Shown here one piece after another: positions 46,365 to 57,711 of a stretch of DNA of 64,000 nucleotides (position 1 is the stretch's first letter; every line of letters starts with the position of its first letter). The notes under the pieces were generated by a model. The model was not told the origin of the DNA. It made no database searches and saw only the letters and a list, made by a program, of their open reading frames with translations. Source of the stretch: Calycina herbarum. Lineage: Eukaryota > Ascomycota > Leotiomycetes > Helotiales > Pezizellaceae. The DNA lies in the NCBI GenBank assembly GCA_001414485.1, contig LLEY01000210.1, positions 29,502 to 93,501 of the forward strand. Direction: 5' to 3'. A program made the position numbers and the translations under genes.

Positions 46365-48726
46365 ATGGCGGTCAACAGGATCAAAGGGGCCTTCCAGGTA
46401 CCCAGAAAAGGTGAAACTTTCGAATTAAGAAATGGACTGGTCTCACAATATGCATACGAGCGCAAGGAGGCGATTCAGAAGACTATTATGTCCATGACCT
46501 TGGGCAAAGACGTGTCTGCATTATTTCCGGACGTACTCAAGAATATTGCTACATCGGACCTCGACCAGAAGAAGCTTGTGTATTTGTATCTAATGTATGC
46601 TGCGGCGAGGCTTTATCGGGCAGAGGAGATGCTGATGTTACTTTGCTAGGAATTATGCCAAATCACATCCAGATCTGTGTATTCTTGCGGTCAACACCTT
46701 TGTGCAGGACTCCGAGGATCCAAATCCACTTGTGCGAGCGCTTGCGATTCGAACGATGGGTTGTATTAGGGTGGACAAGATGGTGGATTATATGGAGGAA
46801 CCTTTACGGAAAACGCTGCGGGACGAATCTCCTTATGTTCGGAAAACGGCTGCCATTTGCGTTGCGAAACTGTTCGACTTGAACCCAACGATGTGCTTAG
46901 AAAATGGTTTCCTAGAGACGTTACAAGAGTTGATCGGGGATCCCAACCCAATGGTAGTCGCCAACTCTGTTACTGCGCTGGCCGAGATAAACGAAGCCGC
47001 CCCAGAAACCAAGGCTTTACGGGTAACACCAGCAACATTGAAGAAGATGCTGATGGCCCTGAATGAGTGTACGGAATGGGGTCGAGTCACTATTTTATCC
47101 ACTCTGGCAGAATACAAGGCGCAAGACATGAAGGAGTCGGAACACATTTGTGAAAGAGTGTCTCCTCAGTTCCAGCACGTTAACCCAAGTGTGGTTTTGG
47201 CCGCAGTCAAGGTGGTGTTTTTACACATGAGATATGTCAATGAGGATCTCACAAAACAATATTTGAAGAAAATGGCTCCTCCTTTAGGTAAGTGATTTCC
47301 TACTAGCAGTCAATATGCGATGTGAATGCTAATTTGAGCAGTAACTCTTGTTGCTTCGGCCCCTGAAGTCCAGTATGTTGCATTACGAAACATTGATTTA
47401 TTACTTCAGTCCAAACCAGATATCTTGAGCAAGGAACTTCGAGTATTTTTCTGCAAGTACAACGATCCCCCATACGTCAAGCTTCAAAAACTTGAAATCA
47501 TGGTGAGAATAGCAAACGACAAGAACGTCGACCAACTGCTAGCCGAATTAAAAGAATACGCCCTCGAAGTTGACATGGACTTTGTTCGAAGAGCTGTCAA
47601 GGCCATTGGACAGGTAGCAATCAAAATTGAGAGTGCCAGTGAGAAATGTGTCAACACCCTTCTTGATCTTATTGCGACGAAAGTCAACTATGTTGTCCAA
47701 GAGGCCATTGTGGTCATCAAAGATATTTTCCGGAAATATCCCGGATATGAAGGAATCATTCCCACACTTTGCAAGCACATTGATGAGTTGGACGAGCCAG
47801 AAGCTAGAGGTGCTCTTATCTGGATCGTTGGAGAATACGCGGAAAAGATCAGCAATGCTGATGACATTTTGGCGGGATTCGTCGAGGGATTTATGGAAGA
47901 GTTCACTCAAGTTCAGTTGCAAATCTTGACAGCTGTTGTCAAGCTGTTCTTAAAAAAGCCGGACAACAATCAAGGCTTGGTTCAGACAGTTCTCCAAGCA
48001 GCAACCGCCGATAATGATAACCCAGATATCAGAGATAGGGCATATGTTTATTGGCGATTACTGTCTGGCGATTTACAGGTAGCCAAGGTACGTTGGAAAT
48101 TATCCCACTTGAGTAACCGCAACTAACATTTCTAGAATATCATTCTTTCAGACAAACCGCCGATTAAGTCAACCATGTCATCTCTTCCACCAGCACTACT
48201 TGAGCAACTTTTGAATGAGCTCTCAACTCTTGCCTCTGTGTATCACAAACCACCGGAGACTTTTGTTGGCCATGGCCGATATGGAGCAGACTCTATCCAA
48301 CATGCCGCCATCCAAGAACAAAGGCAGAATGCGGTGGAGAACCCCATCGCAGCCGCTGTTACAGCCCAAAATGGCCAAAACAACGCCGAGAACCTTCTCG
48401 ATATCGACTTTGACGGTGCTGCCCCAGCATCAGCTGATGCACCTCCAACTTCCGGTTCCTCTGGCTTGGAAGGTTTGGCCGGTACACCACAGAGAGTTGC
48501 TAGTCCTCAAGCTGGTCAGGCTCCAGTTAGCAGTATGGATGATATGATGGGATTGTTCGATGTGAACGGAGGAAGCTCTAGTGCAGCACAACCTTCACAG
48601 AACGACTTGATGGGTGGATTCGGAGCGTTAGATCTCAGTGGTGCATCACAGCCACCTCCAGCGCAGCAACAACTTGGTGGTGATCAGGGCAAAAAGACGA
48701 ATGAAGATTTGTTGGGAATGTTTTAG
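46365..48726 (+). CDS. APL2: AP-1 clathrin adaptor complex, beta subunit
   Basis: Four exons: 46365-46594, 46650-47287, 47342-48087, 48136-48726, giving 734 residues. The adaptin trunk is unmistakable: '[27 protein letters not shown]', '[26 protein letters not shown]', '[26 protein letters not shown]', '[18 protein letters not shown]', and '[17 protein letters not shown]'. It is the large beta chain of AP-1, which sorts cargo between trans-Golgi and endosomes. After the trunk comes a Gly/Ser/Ala-rich hinge with 'LLDIDFDG' and 'DLLGMF', clathrin- and accessory-binding type motifs; the protein lacks the full appendage ear, as fungal beta-adaptins often do. The start at 46365 gives 'MAVNRIKG'; the preceding ATG at 46362 is in the same frame. 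Confidence 0.93.
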
Positions 48727-48906
48727 ACGATGTTTTCAAAAAGCGAGGGGTTGGAGCTTATTGAAGGAAATGGATGGATGGATGGCATCAAGTCTTTAGG
48801 ACGAGGGCTGTATTTTGGCCAACAAACAAAATGTTCACGACTATGAAAATAAGTGCCATTAACTTCGTTATGATTACAGTAGCATATATAAAAGTGGTAA
48901 GAATCA

Positions 48907-50786
48907 CTAGTCGCTATCCGACTCGGATTCGTCGAATACTATTCCTGCCTTCGCACGAGCTTTGCGTATCTTTTCCTGCGGATCCTCACTCTCAGATCCA
49001 TCTCCACTCGTTCCTCTCGTGACCTTCTTCGCTCCCCCCTTGTCATCTTCATCGGAGTCCTCATCATCGGAGTCAGAGGGAAGCTTCATGCTCTTCTTAA
49101 CAGCCGCACCCCTTGATCTTCTCCCACTAGTCAAACCCCAACTCTGATCACCTTTTTGCACATCCTCTAAATCCGCCTGCAATTCCCTCATCTCCTTAAT
49201 TTCTTTCGCTCTCGACTCGCTAAATCTCCCCACCATCCCAGCATCCTTCAACATCTTGGATAAATGATTAATCTTTGCTTTGGAATCATCCTCATACTGC
49301 TTCAACTCGAACTGCCAAATTTTCCGAATACCACACTTGGAAAGTTGAGATTGAAGGATTTTGATCTGTTCTTCTTGTGGAGAGAGCGCGGCTTTAGAAG
49401 GTTTGACCTTGGTCTCTCGCTTTACCTTTTTGGATTTGGGTTCTTTGGCTTCTTTCCCGCTGGATTTGCGTTTGCGTTTGGGAGGTTCGTCGAGGACGAT
49501 TGACATTTCGGATTCGGAGGCGTCGGCTTTTTCGATGGATTTTAGGGCGAGATCTTTCTTTTCTTGGTCCGCTCTGCCCATTGGTGGGGGCGTGAGCTCT
49601 TCTTCTGATTCTGATTCGTCTTTGACTTTTGATGCTGCGACTTTAGTGGCTGAGGCGATACTGGGCTTGTGTTTTATTAACTTTGATGCTACTGCTTTTT
49701 TGGGTGGTGCTGTGTCAGCGTCTGAGTCGGCGGGGGTTGTGAGGAGGATGGAGCTCTCGACTTCGGATAGGACGTCGGAGTCGGAGAATTTTGGTTTTGT
49801 TGCCTTCTTGGGCGCGGGAGTTGGTTTCTTAGGTGTAGATTTTTTGGGTGTTGGTGCAGCATCACTCTCCTCAGATTCTCCATCAGAATCTACGACTTTT
49901 GATTTCTTGGACTTGGGCGATGGCTTTACTGCCTTCTTTGGTGTAATCTTCTTCTTTGGTGGTGGCGCGTCGGATTCTTCAGGAGATGTTTCTTCTGAGC
50001 TGAGTTCAGACTCATCCTCAGACTCTTCGACTTTTGACTTCTTGGTTGCTTTCGCAGGTTTGGAAACTGGCTTTGCAGACTTTTTAGGTTCGGGCTTCTT
50101 GGGTGTGGCCTTCTTTTTTGGTGGTGGTGTAGCATCGCTCTCATCATCTCCCAATGAATCCTCATTGAGCTCGTCTTCCTCCTCCTCATCTGAATCAACC
50201 TGTTTTCTCTTCTTAACTTGGCGCTTAACAGGTGCCTTGGACTTGCGCGCAGCCTTCTTTGGTTTGGGTGCATCGCTGACATCCGAGTCAATGGCTTCTG
50301 AACTCTCCTCGTCGGACACATCACTAAGTATGCTGCTTTCGGTGAGCTCCTCTTCGTCATCAGACGAACTCTGCTTCTTCTTCTTCTGCCGTTTGGAAGG
50401 TCTCGATTTGTCTGCCGCGGTGGATTTTTGTGCGCGCTTCTTCACGGGAGCAGCTGGCTTCGTTCTTGGCTGGGCAGGTTTCTTCTTCTCTGGTGTAGGT
50501 TCTTTTATTTCCTCGTCCTCCGCTTCGTTTAGCCGTGCCTGCGAGCAATAGATTGATTAGAATACAGTCGCATGGTTAGGAAGTGATTACTTACCACCGC
50601 ATCAACAATCATTTCCTTCGACTTTATCTTCCATTCTGGAGTCGTAAAGAAGCTCGGGGCGATACCGAGTTCCCCAGCAACATGGTTGCGGACATATTTG
50701 ACGGTCAACACGTCTGGGTCTTTGCGATAGAGTTCTGCAACTCCATCTTTAAGAGCCTTGACTATGGTGGTCTCTGACGGCGCCAT
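48907..50786 (-). CDS. HIRIP3-like nuclear protein (CHZ/histone-chaperone type)
   Basis: Two exons, 50595-50786 and 48907-50538, give 607 residues. The N-terminus has a DEK-C-like helical fold ('TIVKALKDGVAELYRKDPDVLTVKYVRNHV', 'TPEWKIKSKEMIVDAVV'). The long middle is an acidic/basic low-complexity region in which Ser/Asp/Glu clusters alternate with 'PPPKKKATPKK'-like basic blocks at least four times. The C-terminal 200 residues carry 'LSKCGIRKIWQFEL' and 'KINHLSKMLKDAGMVGRFSESRAKEIKEMR', which match the HIRA-interacting protein 3 core. Such proteins bind H2A/H2A.Z-H2B or the HIRA chaperone in the nucleus. The long plus-strand open frame at 49361-50551 is the mirror of this repeat-rich coding region, not a gene. 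Confidence 0.72.
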
Positions 50787-51119
50787 ATTGCTATGTGTTT
50801 GCGACGAGTTGTTTAAGATTCGTTGTCGCAAGTTATTTGAAGTCCAACGCGTCAAGTGGTCGCGTTCCGAAAGAGGAAAGGCTGAGAACAGCCAGGAACA
50901 AAAGGAGGGGTGACAATAGCATTATTGATTGTATTTTAGCATTCACCCCGTAACCGCAACGCCACGTGGAATCCAGACTGCTAGCCCCCTTATTTCCAGT
51001 CTACTATTTCCTCTCGCTTTCACGATATTGCGCTTTCTACACTGTTTGCTTCTTCTGTCTTTCATCGTTTCCATAATATTATATATCAACTTTTTGCTTC
51101 AGACAATTTTCAAGTCATC
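50787..51119. other. Promoter-side gap of the HIRIP3-like gene
   Basis: The 333 bp separate the HIRIP3-like start from the broken exonuclease gene in divergent orientation. A TATA-like TATATATC is near 51080 and a pyrimidine-rich tract runs over 50990-51070. No further feature is seen. Confidence 0.4.
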
Positions 51120-52393
51120 ATGCGCGACTTTCATACAAATATCATGCTTGATCTCGAGTGCACCGATGCCACTGTTCCCAATCCCATCATAATTGAAATC
51201 GCGGCTGTTCACTTCAATATAGATACTGGAGCGGAACTAGCTCATTTTCATTCTTCTATCAACTTCCAGTCTTCGGTCAGCCATAAACTTCTCTCAAGCG
51301 AAGGTCTCAAATGGCTTGAAGCCATTATACCAGAAACCCTTAAATGAAGCATGTCGACCAATGTCTCACTCGAACAAGCGCTATTCCGACTCTCAAACTT
51401 TGTCCGAAGATGCTGTAAAAAGACGAAAGATAGACTGAAAGATGAGGGATTCGAGCGGAAAGTCAATGACTCTCAACCTATGATATGGGGGAATGGGGCA
51501 GTGGCTGATAACATTTGGATATCAAGTGCTTACAGATGAATTACTTTCCCATGTTCTTTGTGTCGTGATACTAAATTCTGGAATATTTATAGGTCTTGTA
51601 ATATGGAGAGACCTTGGAAGTTTCATAACGACATGTGTGTTCGAACATTTGTAAGATAATGCAATCTTATGACTGGAAGAGAGTTCGCAAAAGAACAAGT
51701 TTTTGAAAGGACAAAACACGTTGCGCTCGATGATTGCAGACATCAAGTTGCGTATCTAGTCAAAGCACGAAATTCCCTGGTACCTGTGAGGCCAGAGGCA
51801 CCGGCATCGTGCACAACTTCGAGATCAAGAGTGATGAGCCGAGAGGCGTCCGCTACAATCTTGAAAACGCTCGAGGTCCAGGACAACTCCGTGCAATTGC
51901 AAAAGCAGACTGAGAGTAACGATAAGTCAGCAGCGGAAACGACACCTCTCACTCCTCCAAAGCCTTTGCAGAAGGAGCCCGAAGAATTGATTAAGCCAGC
52001 CGAGGCACCTGTCCTAAAACACCGAGAAGGAGCGGATTGCTAACGCCATCAACTTCGTTCTCGAATCCCGGAGAAGGGGAAGACTTTGAAGAGGCTAAAT
52101 TTTTCAATGCTGCTGCTTTTGTGAACAACTCGGCAAGCTCATCACCGTCAAAGAAGATTGGCTTGCTCTCACCGGGAACGTCCTTTTCAGAGAAGGATTG
52201 TGAAGATGGACTGGAAGCAAACCCAATCAAACAATTTCAATTCAGTAAAAACATTTTGCCTGCAAATTCAGAAATCCCTAGCAAAAAGTCATATTCGCCC
52301 GATGAAAGCAAAGCACCGGCTACAGCGGAGGCCTCTAAAGGACAGCCACCGTCACCTACCAGACCAAGACCCAAAATTTGGTTCAGCAGATGA
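51120..52393 (+). pseudogene. Broken DEDD-type 3'-5' exonuclease (Rv2179c-like) gene
   Basis: One frame reads homologous-looking protein over 51120-52043 but is cut by three stops, at 51345-51347, 51537-51539 and 51657-51659. Motifs remain: 'LDLECTD' (first acidic pair, exo I), 'WGNGAVADNIWISSAY' (exo II) and 'HVALDDCRHQVAYL' (exo III), with 'NMERPWKFHNDMCVRTF' between. Near 52020 the frame changes and a Ser/Pro-rich C-terminal tail continues to 52393 ('LLTPSTSFSNPGEGEDFEEAKFF'). I looked for introns to remove the stops; the one acceptable acceptor (near 51592) would break the frame. Family members in fungi are proposed 3'-5' exoribonucleases. The retained acidic residues suggest recent loss. 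Sequencing errors could not easily explain three stops and a shift. Confidence 0.75.
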
Positions 52394-53136
52394 AGTCCCT
52401 GTTATGGTCTATGTTTGGGTTGTACATTTGACCTACAAGAACTTTTTTTTTTGTACGAAGAGGATTTACGATTTGAGTATCAGTTTTGGCGAACGGGTTT
52501 GTTAGTAACACAGGAGCGCGATTTCCGGTTTTAATGATTTACGAGAATATTTGGAGTTCGATTTTGTGAATTTATGAGTAAGAAATATATGGGAAATTCA
52601 TCGATATGCTGGTGCTCGGGGTGTTGAAATCATCTCGAATGCCACTCGGTAAGCGGGATATGATGATTCACAGCTTCTCTCAACGACTCACTTGTGTGCA
52701 TTGTTCTTGTAAAGGCTTCGGTCATTGCTCTCTGTTCGCGGGAGTGTACTAAAATGTCTCGGAAAACCATAATTATTATTCGAGGCGGTTTTGGAATTGA
52801 CTAAGTATCTTTATTCTCCCAAACCCTTCCGGGTGGCAACAGCGATTGTCCGAAGGGTATGAAGTAATAAGCTAAACCCAACCTCTTACCTTCTTTTGTC
52901 CACCTTCCTGCTTTCTGGTCATAATAAGAGTTTCACGTGTCACCAGTTGTTCACGCTTGACTCTTGATTGGGAGTTTCTTTATATTCTCCATTTTATGTT
53001 TAACCCGCATTCTAAAAAGCAGGTGATGCAGAAACCTTTCTACCATGAGACCTCGCATCCAATAATTGTTGGAGACAAGAGCAACTTCCATCCCCTAATC
53101 GTTGAAAATCAATCAAAATAACTTTTCCCAACGCAT
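52394..53136. other. Gap between the exonuclease pseudogene and a small gene
   Basis: AT-rich with a T run at 52445-52452. No open frame with features, no repeat. The short inverted word TTCGGGTGG/CCGAAGG near 52828-52860 may form a weak hairpin. Confidence 0.35.
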
Positions 53137-53472
53137 CTACCATCCATTCCTCGCTCTAGTCCTGTTTCCCGGATATCCATTCCAATCTCTCAAGGTTCTT
53201 TTCGCCTGTCCTCCAAAATCACGAAGCAACATCTCTTCATCTCTAGCATGTTCCTCCCCAGCAAATTTCTTCGCTAGCTCAAAGATTATCGAGATCATGA
53301 ATACACCCAGGAGCACGCATGCTACCAGGATCAGGAAGTTGACGAAGAGTCCGCTTGCTGGGGGGATTTTGTCTTTTCCGTGCAGGAAGTGGGGGTGTTC
53401 CATGCCGTTGAGTGCTGAGACTTGTTGGGCGATGAGGAGGGAGATGATGAGGTTGGTGAGATGTGAGAACAT
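53137..53472 (-). CDS. Small secretory-pathway membrane protein
   Basis: The 111-residue frame begins 'MFSHLTNLIISLLIAQQVSA', a credible signal peptide, followed by a short luminal part ('LNGMEHPHFLHGKDKIPPA'). A single hydrophobic helix at about residues 44-67 ('LFVNFLILVACVLLGVFMIS') and a basic/acidic cytosolic tail ('AKKFAGEEHARDEEMLLRD') follow. The shape is that of a type I membrane protein. I know no family for it. A single exon without homology evidence leaves some doubt, but the composition in three clear zones is unlike a chance frame. Confidence 0.55.
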   Translation of the reverse strand: MFSHLTNLIISLLIAQQVSALNGMEHPHFLHGKDKIPPASGLFVNFLILVACVLLGVFMISIIFELAKKFAGEEHARDEEMLLRDFGGQAKRTLRDWNGYPGNRTRARNGW

Positions 53473-55685
53473 CTTTTCTATATTGTTTTGAGGGGTTGGT
53501 GATTTATTGGGTTGCCTTTTCTATTGTGGGTCTATGATAGGGTTTCCGAAATGAAGATGGAGTTTGCCATGTAGAGCTAGAACTATTGGTCAGCTTAGCT
53601 CTTTTGGGTTGTAGATTTTTCAAGTTTGGTTTGAGTGTTAGAAAACGTGGAGAGAGGATTAGAGCGTATATATGTTGAGGTGTTGTGAGCCAAAGGGTTC
53701 TTCAGTTTGGTTATTCACAGACTCTAGCTATGAATGCAAAGCTTCTCAGACTCTTCTTGATTGGGTCAATTCATTGGCTCAATATTCACCTCACAGTTGT
53801 CTATTCAAGCAGCATGACTACGCAGAGCAGCAGAGGAGGAAATGAAATTTCCGAAGCTACATTCACTCCCCTCATACTCAGTGAGTCTGCTGACTCTACT
53901 ATCAAAATAAAATGAACAGCGGAAGGGAGAGATATGTATAGCTGAGAGGAATATCAAAGCAAGTCAGCTGCTCACAGTTTTATTAGTAAGAATTAGATAC
54001 ATATGGCATCAGTTCAGCAACGTATGGCATGAATAATCACTTAAATAAAATGGCTTTTTGTGGGCAGATAAATAATTATTTATGAGTTCTCACCTTTATC
54101 ATCACACCAGTAGCTAAAGAAACTCGGGACATTTGTCTCAGAATACTTTCCTCCCGCCATAGATTGTTCCAATATAGCTGGAATAACTTGTCTCATTGCG
54201 ATAACCTCTTGTAACACGAACTTTATCTAACAAGTCTCACTTCAACGATTGGGAGAAGACTATATACATTCGATTCTTGAGCGCCCGAAGTTCGCTTCTA
54301 CACCCCCAGCTCTTGAGTTATAATAAACCAAATATCTTTTGTTGGTGGAGTTCATCGCATGAATTTGAACCCTAATATTTGAGTTCAAGTATACTACTGT
54401 TGGAAATCCCGTGGTTATGGGATAAACACTTGGTTTGTTCCCCTCATTATGCTCAGACTACCCGGTGGATTTTGGATAAAGTTTGCTGATGGTAATCCCA
54501 ATTCAAAGCTTGACTCTGGGGAATGGCAGTAGCCGACTTCCTCAATGTATATATTTTGAAATGCTCTAAATATTTATTGGCAACAGGCTTCAAGTAAGCC
54601 TTCAAATCAACTAGTTTCCAGTTGGAAGAGTAAGGGAAGTGTCATTACGTGGCATCTCAAAAAACCCTCTTATAGTTTTACGGCTTTGCTTCAAGAGGAG
54701 GAAGATCATTGGACAGTTTCGCCAAGCAAAATTCTGAATTTTTTCCACTCCCTTTGTTGTCTAGTAAACAAATTTCCATGTTCTCTCCTTATATCGCTGG
54801 TGTACTTCTGGTAAATATTTTGGTACAATTTCTTCTCTACCAAAACCAACTTTCGGGTCCTTTGGTGTTGTCTCCAAAAATGGTAGTGCTATTCTGAACT
54901 TGCATCTTGGATGGAGCAATATCAACTCGTAACTAAGGGTTATAGCGATGGATATCGCGCAAGCGAGTCGGAACCGTTGATCCCGTTGCCAAAGACACTC
55001 GCTTAACCTAGCTCACCCTCAGTTCGTGAGGCTGAAACTGACTTCCCCCCTTTCCCCACTCGTAGCCCCACTTCTTGAACACTAACTTTAGACCAAGCTC
55101 TCAACATGGGACGACAAACACACACATTTTCTCACTTCATCGCATCATGCTTTTCCTCGGTTATCTAGTCGGCAAGAATTGCTGTGTACAACCCCGCCTA
55201 CCACACCTGCTAAGCTATGATTTCCGGGGATGACCCATGAGACGAGGGGGGTTTTGCCCAAACCTTATGTTTATTCCAAATGCTCAAATTTTTCGGAACT
55301 CCCGAAAGTTGATACTCAGAAGACCCAGTGCTTCGCCTCTCGAACCAGCAGAATGGGGAAATTCGTCCCATGTCAATGGGAAAGTTCCAGAAGGCCGGGG
55401 TACTAAATCTAGACTTTTTTTACCCCACGTGTTGATGGCTGGGGTTTGAACCTGATACCTAGGCCCGCGCTTGAAAGAATGGGTAACTGACAGAGAAGTA
55501 TATAGCAAGACCCTAATATCTCAATTATTATTCTTTATTTCACCATCATCTTGATCTTCCTTCCTTTTTTGTTTCTCCTTTCTCCTTTCTTTCCATTCTC
55601 GTCTCTTTCCATTTGCGACACTCTCTCGTCAAATTTTCCCATACTCGACTCGATCACTTTTCAACTGTTCGACCCACTCGCAATC
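53473..55685. other. 2.2-kb AT-rich gap with the promoter of the secreted repeat protein
   Basis: No supported gene; frames at 53685-53915, 54709-54897 and 55237-55508 are short and featureless. At 55439-55495 the minus strand has a tRNA B-box-like GGTTCAAACC without a matching A box. Near the gene a TATA-like TATATAGC sits at about 55499, and a strong C/T tract (about 55553-55612) immediately precedes the leader, typical of highly expressed fungal genes. Confidence 0.4.
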
Positions 55686-56798
55686 ATGTACTCCAAGAAC
55701 GTCGCCCTAATTTTCGCCCTTGCCCTCACAACTCTCACCCAAGCCAGTCCTGTTTCAATCACAACCAGAGAACAGGAATCCGAGAACTCAGTTGTTGCAA
55801 GAGATCCCAAATTCAAATTCTCAAGCATTCTCAAAGGTGCTGCTCCTCTCGGTGGGATCGCTCTTCCCCTCCTCGGTGTCGGTGCAACTTCTGCTCAATC
55901 TGCTCAATCTGCTCAATCGGTGGATATCGAGGTTCCAAGCAATGCAGCAAACTCGACTCTCCTGAGCCCAAACATCACTTCCCACAGTGCTGTCAATCTC
56001 AAGTCACTTGATGCCAGGGACCCTAAATTCAAGCTCGGAAGTCTCCTCAAAGGTGCTACCTCTCTCGCCGGCATCGCTCTTCCTTTGGTAGGTAGCCTTG
56101 TTGGTACTCAATCCACTCAATCTGCCGATATCGAAGTTCCAACAAATACTACCAACTCAACTCTCCTGAACCCCAACATTACCTCTCTCAGTGCTGCCAA
56201 CCTCAAGTCTCTCGATGCCAGAGATCCAAAGTTCAAGTTCTCAAGCATTCTCAAAGGGGCCGCCTCTCTCGCAGGAATTGCACTTCCCTTACTCGGTGTT
56301 GGAGCATCCACTCAATCCACTCAGTCCGTCGACACTGAAGCTCCTTCAACCAACGGCACAAAGACCAACACTACCTTGAACGCTGCTCTCAGTCCCTTTG
56401 TCGCACGCAGAAGTGAAGAGCCAACCTTTTTGCTCACGGCTTTCCGTGACGACGTGGTTCTCGCCAACCCAATCACAGTCCAGTCGCCTGCCATTGGAGA
56501 CACTGCTACTATCTCACTCGAGTGTGGAAATGTCCTTGTAACTCTTCTCCAACAAGAAGCCTTTTCTTGCAACATCGAATTGCCATCAGATATGCCGACC
56601 GGAACTTTGACTGGTCAGAACCCAGGCCAAGCTCTTTCTTTTGAGGTTTCTGGTGATTGTGTTGGTGTTGAGTTCAATGTTACCAACACATGCGCTGATT
56701 GTGTGGCACCCTTGACTGTGGATTGCCACGGAACAGTCGATGGTTCAGATAACGATGTTGAGCTTTGTGTCAGCGGATCCACCTTGGTTGAGTGTTAG
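55686..56798 (+). CDS. Secreted protein with three tandem cationic/hydrophobic modules and an 8-Cys tail
   Basis: Intronless gene for 370 residues. Residues 1-20 form a signal peptide (cleavage after 'TLTQA' likely). Then a module opening with 'ARDPKFKFSSILKGA' and going into a hydrophobic glycine/leucine/alanine segment ('LAGIALPLLGVG') occurs three times, from residues 39, 111 and 179. Each copy is followed by a Ser/Gln/Asn/Thr-rich spacer with NxS/T glycosylation sites ('NSTLLNPNITS') and 'LKSLDARD'. A dibasic RR at 241-242 ends the repeat region. The C-terminal domain (about 246-370) has eight cysteines and reads as a beta-rich secreted fold. I do not recognise the family. An alternative start further upstream (55551) lacks ATG. 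The high-expression promoter and signal peptide suggest an exported product. Confidence 0.8.
   Translation: MYSKNVALIFALALTTLTQASPVSITTREQESENSVVARDPKFKFSSILKGAAPLGGIALPLLGVGATSAQSAQSAQSVDIEVPSNAANSTLLSPNITSHSAVNLKSLDARDPKFKLGSLLKGATSLAGIALPLVGSLVGTQSTQSADIEVPTNTTNSTLLNPNITSLSAANLKSLDARDPKFKFSSILKGAASLAGIALPLLGVGASTQSTQSVDTEAPSTNGTKTNTTLNAALSPFVARRSEEPTFLLTAFRDDVVLANPITVQSPAIGDTATISLECGNVLVTLLQQEAFSCNIELPSDMPTGTLTGQNPGQALSFEVSGDCVGVEFNVTNTCADCVAPLTVDCHGTVDGSDNDVELCVSGSTLVEC
55800..56400 (+). repeat. Three coding tandem repeats of about 204-216 bp
   Basis: The repeats start at about 55800, 56016 and 56220 and encode the module described in the host gene. Copies 1 and 3 are most alike at the module (FSSILKGA), copy 2 differs (LGSLLKGA). 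Spacers 2 and 1 share the NSTLL-PNITS-LS block. The copies are close but not identical, so they are not a recent duplication. Confidence 0.8.
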
Positions 56799-57711
56799 AC
56801 GACACTCTTGGAATCGATACGGAACAACCGGTGTTGTTGGATTTTATTTTTCTTGGATGACTCTTGAGGAGATTTTAGGGAAGGATAGCTCTCGGTAGCT
56901 TTTTTGAATCACCAATCTGTGATTTGGGATAGCTGCAGCGCGGATTTGTTTGCCCAGTGGGCTTTGTACTTGGATGATTATAACATGATAGACCGGAAAT
57001 GGGATAGATATAGATAGAATCGAGATGCGAGTGCAATTAGCATAGACAAATAGACATGATAAACGAATTTTACGTTTATTTTTAACTTACTTGAACTAGT
57101 CTTCCCCCGTCGTTTCTTCGTCTCTTCTTGTCGATTCCTGCTCACGCAGTTCCATAAACACAAATCATCCAACTAAAACTCGGACAACAAATACTCTCGC
57201 TCCAACTGTTAAACTTTTTTAAAGGTTCGCTTGCCCGGTTAAGTGTGGTGGCGAACTTGTTCGACACTTCATCCTACCACCCCATCGCTTAAGCACGAAA
57301 GCTAGTACGTCCGTAATATTCAAGGCATTTCATGCAGAAATTTCGTTGTCTAAAGTCCGAATAGAAGACTTCAGCTCCGTAAACTTAGCCACTTGATATC
57401 TTATCTTGCCAGGAAAATTAAGAGGCGGGTATAATTCTGAGTGGGCTAAGAAGCACACGGCCTCGGTTATCATGAACATTCAATCGCTGACTATGCAGCA
57501 AGGTAACACTAATTACCGAAGCTTCAGCAGATATGAGTATATAAGATGTGTGAGCATAAGACAAAACAATATGATAATTCGAACTTGAAACTTCCTCAAA
57601 CCAGAATTTGAGAAAACACAGAATCTTTCGTCGACCTGACTATCTTCACTGTTTAACTTCCCCCTTGGGCCCTTTCGAATCAGACTTATTGAAACCGAAA
57701 TCACTTACAAC
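56799..57711. other. Gap between the secreted repeat protein and the deaminase-like gene
   Basis: Holds the 3' flank of the secreted-protein gene and the promoter of the next gene. AT-rich, with no supported frame and no repeat. Confidence 0.4.

Noticed and set aside
49361..50551. 396-codon open frame on the plus strand opposite the HIRIP3-like gene
   Set aside because: Its Ser/Phe/Gly-rich reading is the mirror image of the repeated acidic/basic blocks on the minus strand and has no domain of its own.
55439..55495. tRNA or SINE with a GGTTCAAACC B box on the minus strand
   Set aside because: No A box, no acceptor pairing and no anticodon stem could be found, so a lone B-box match is not enough.
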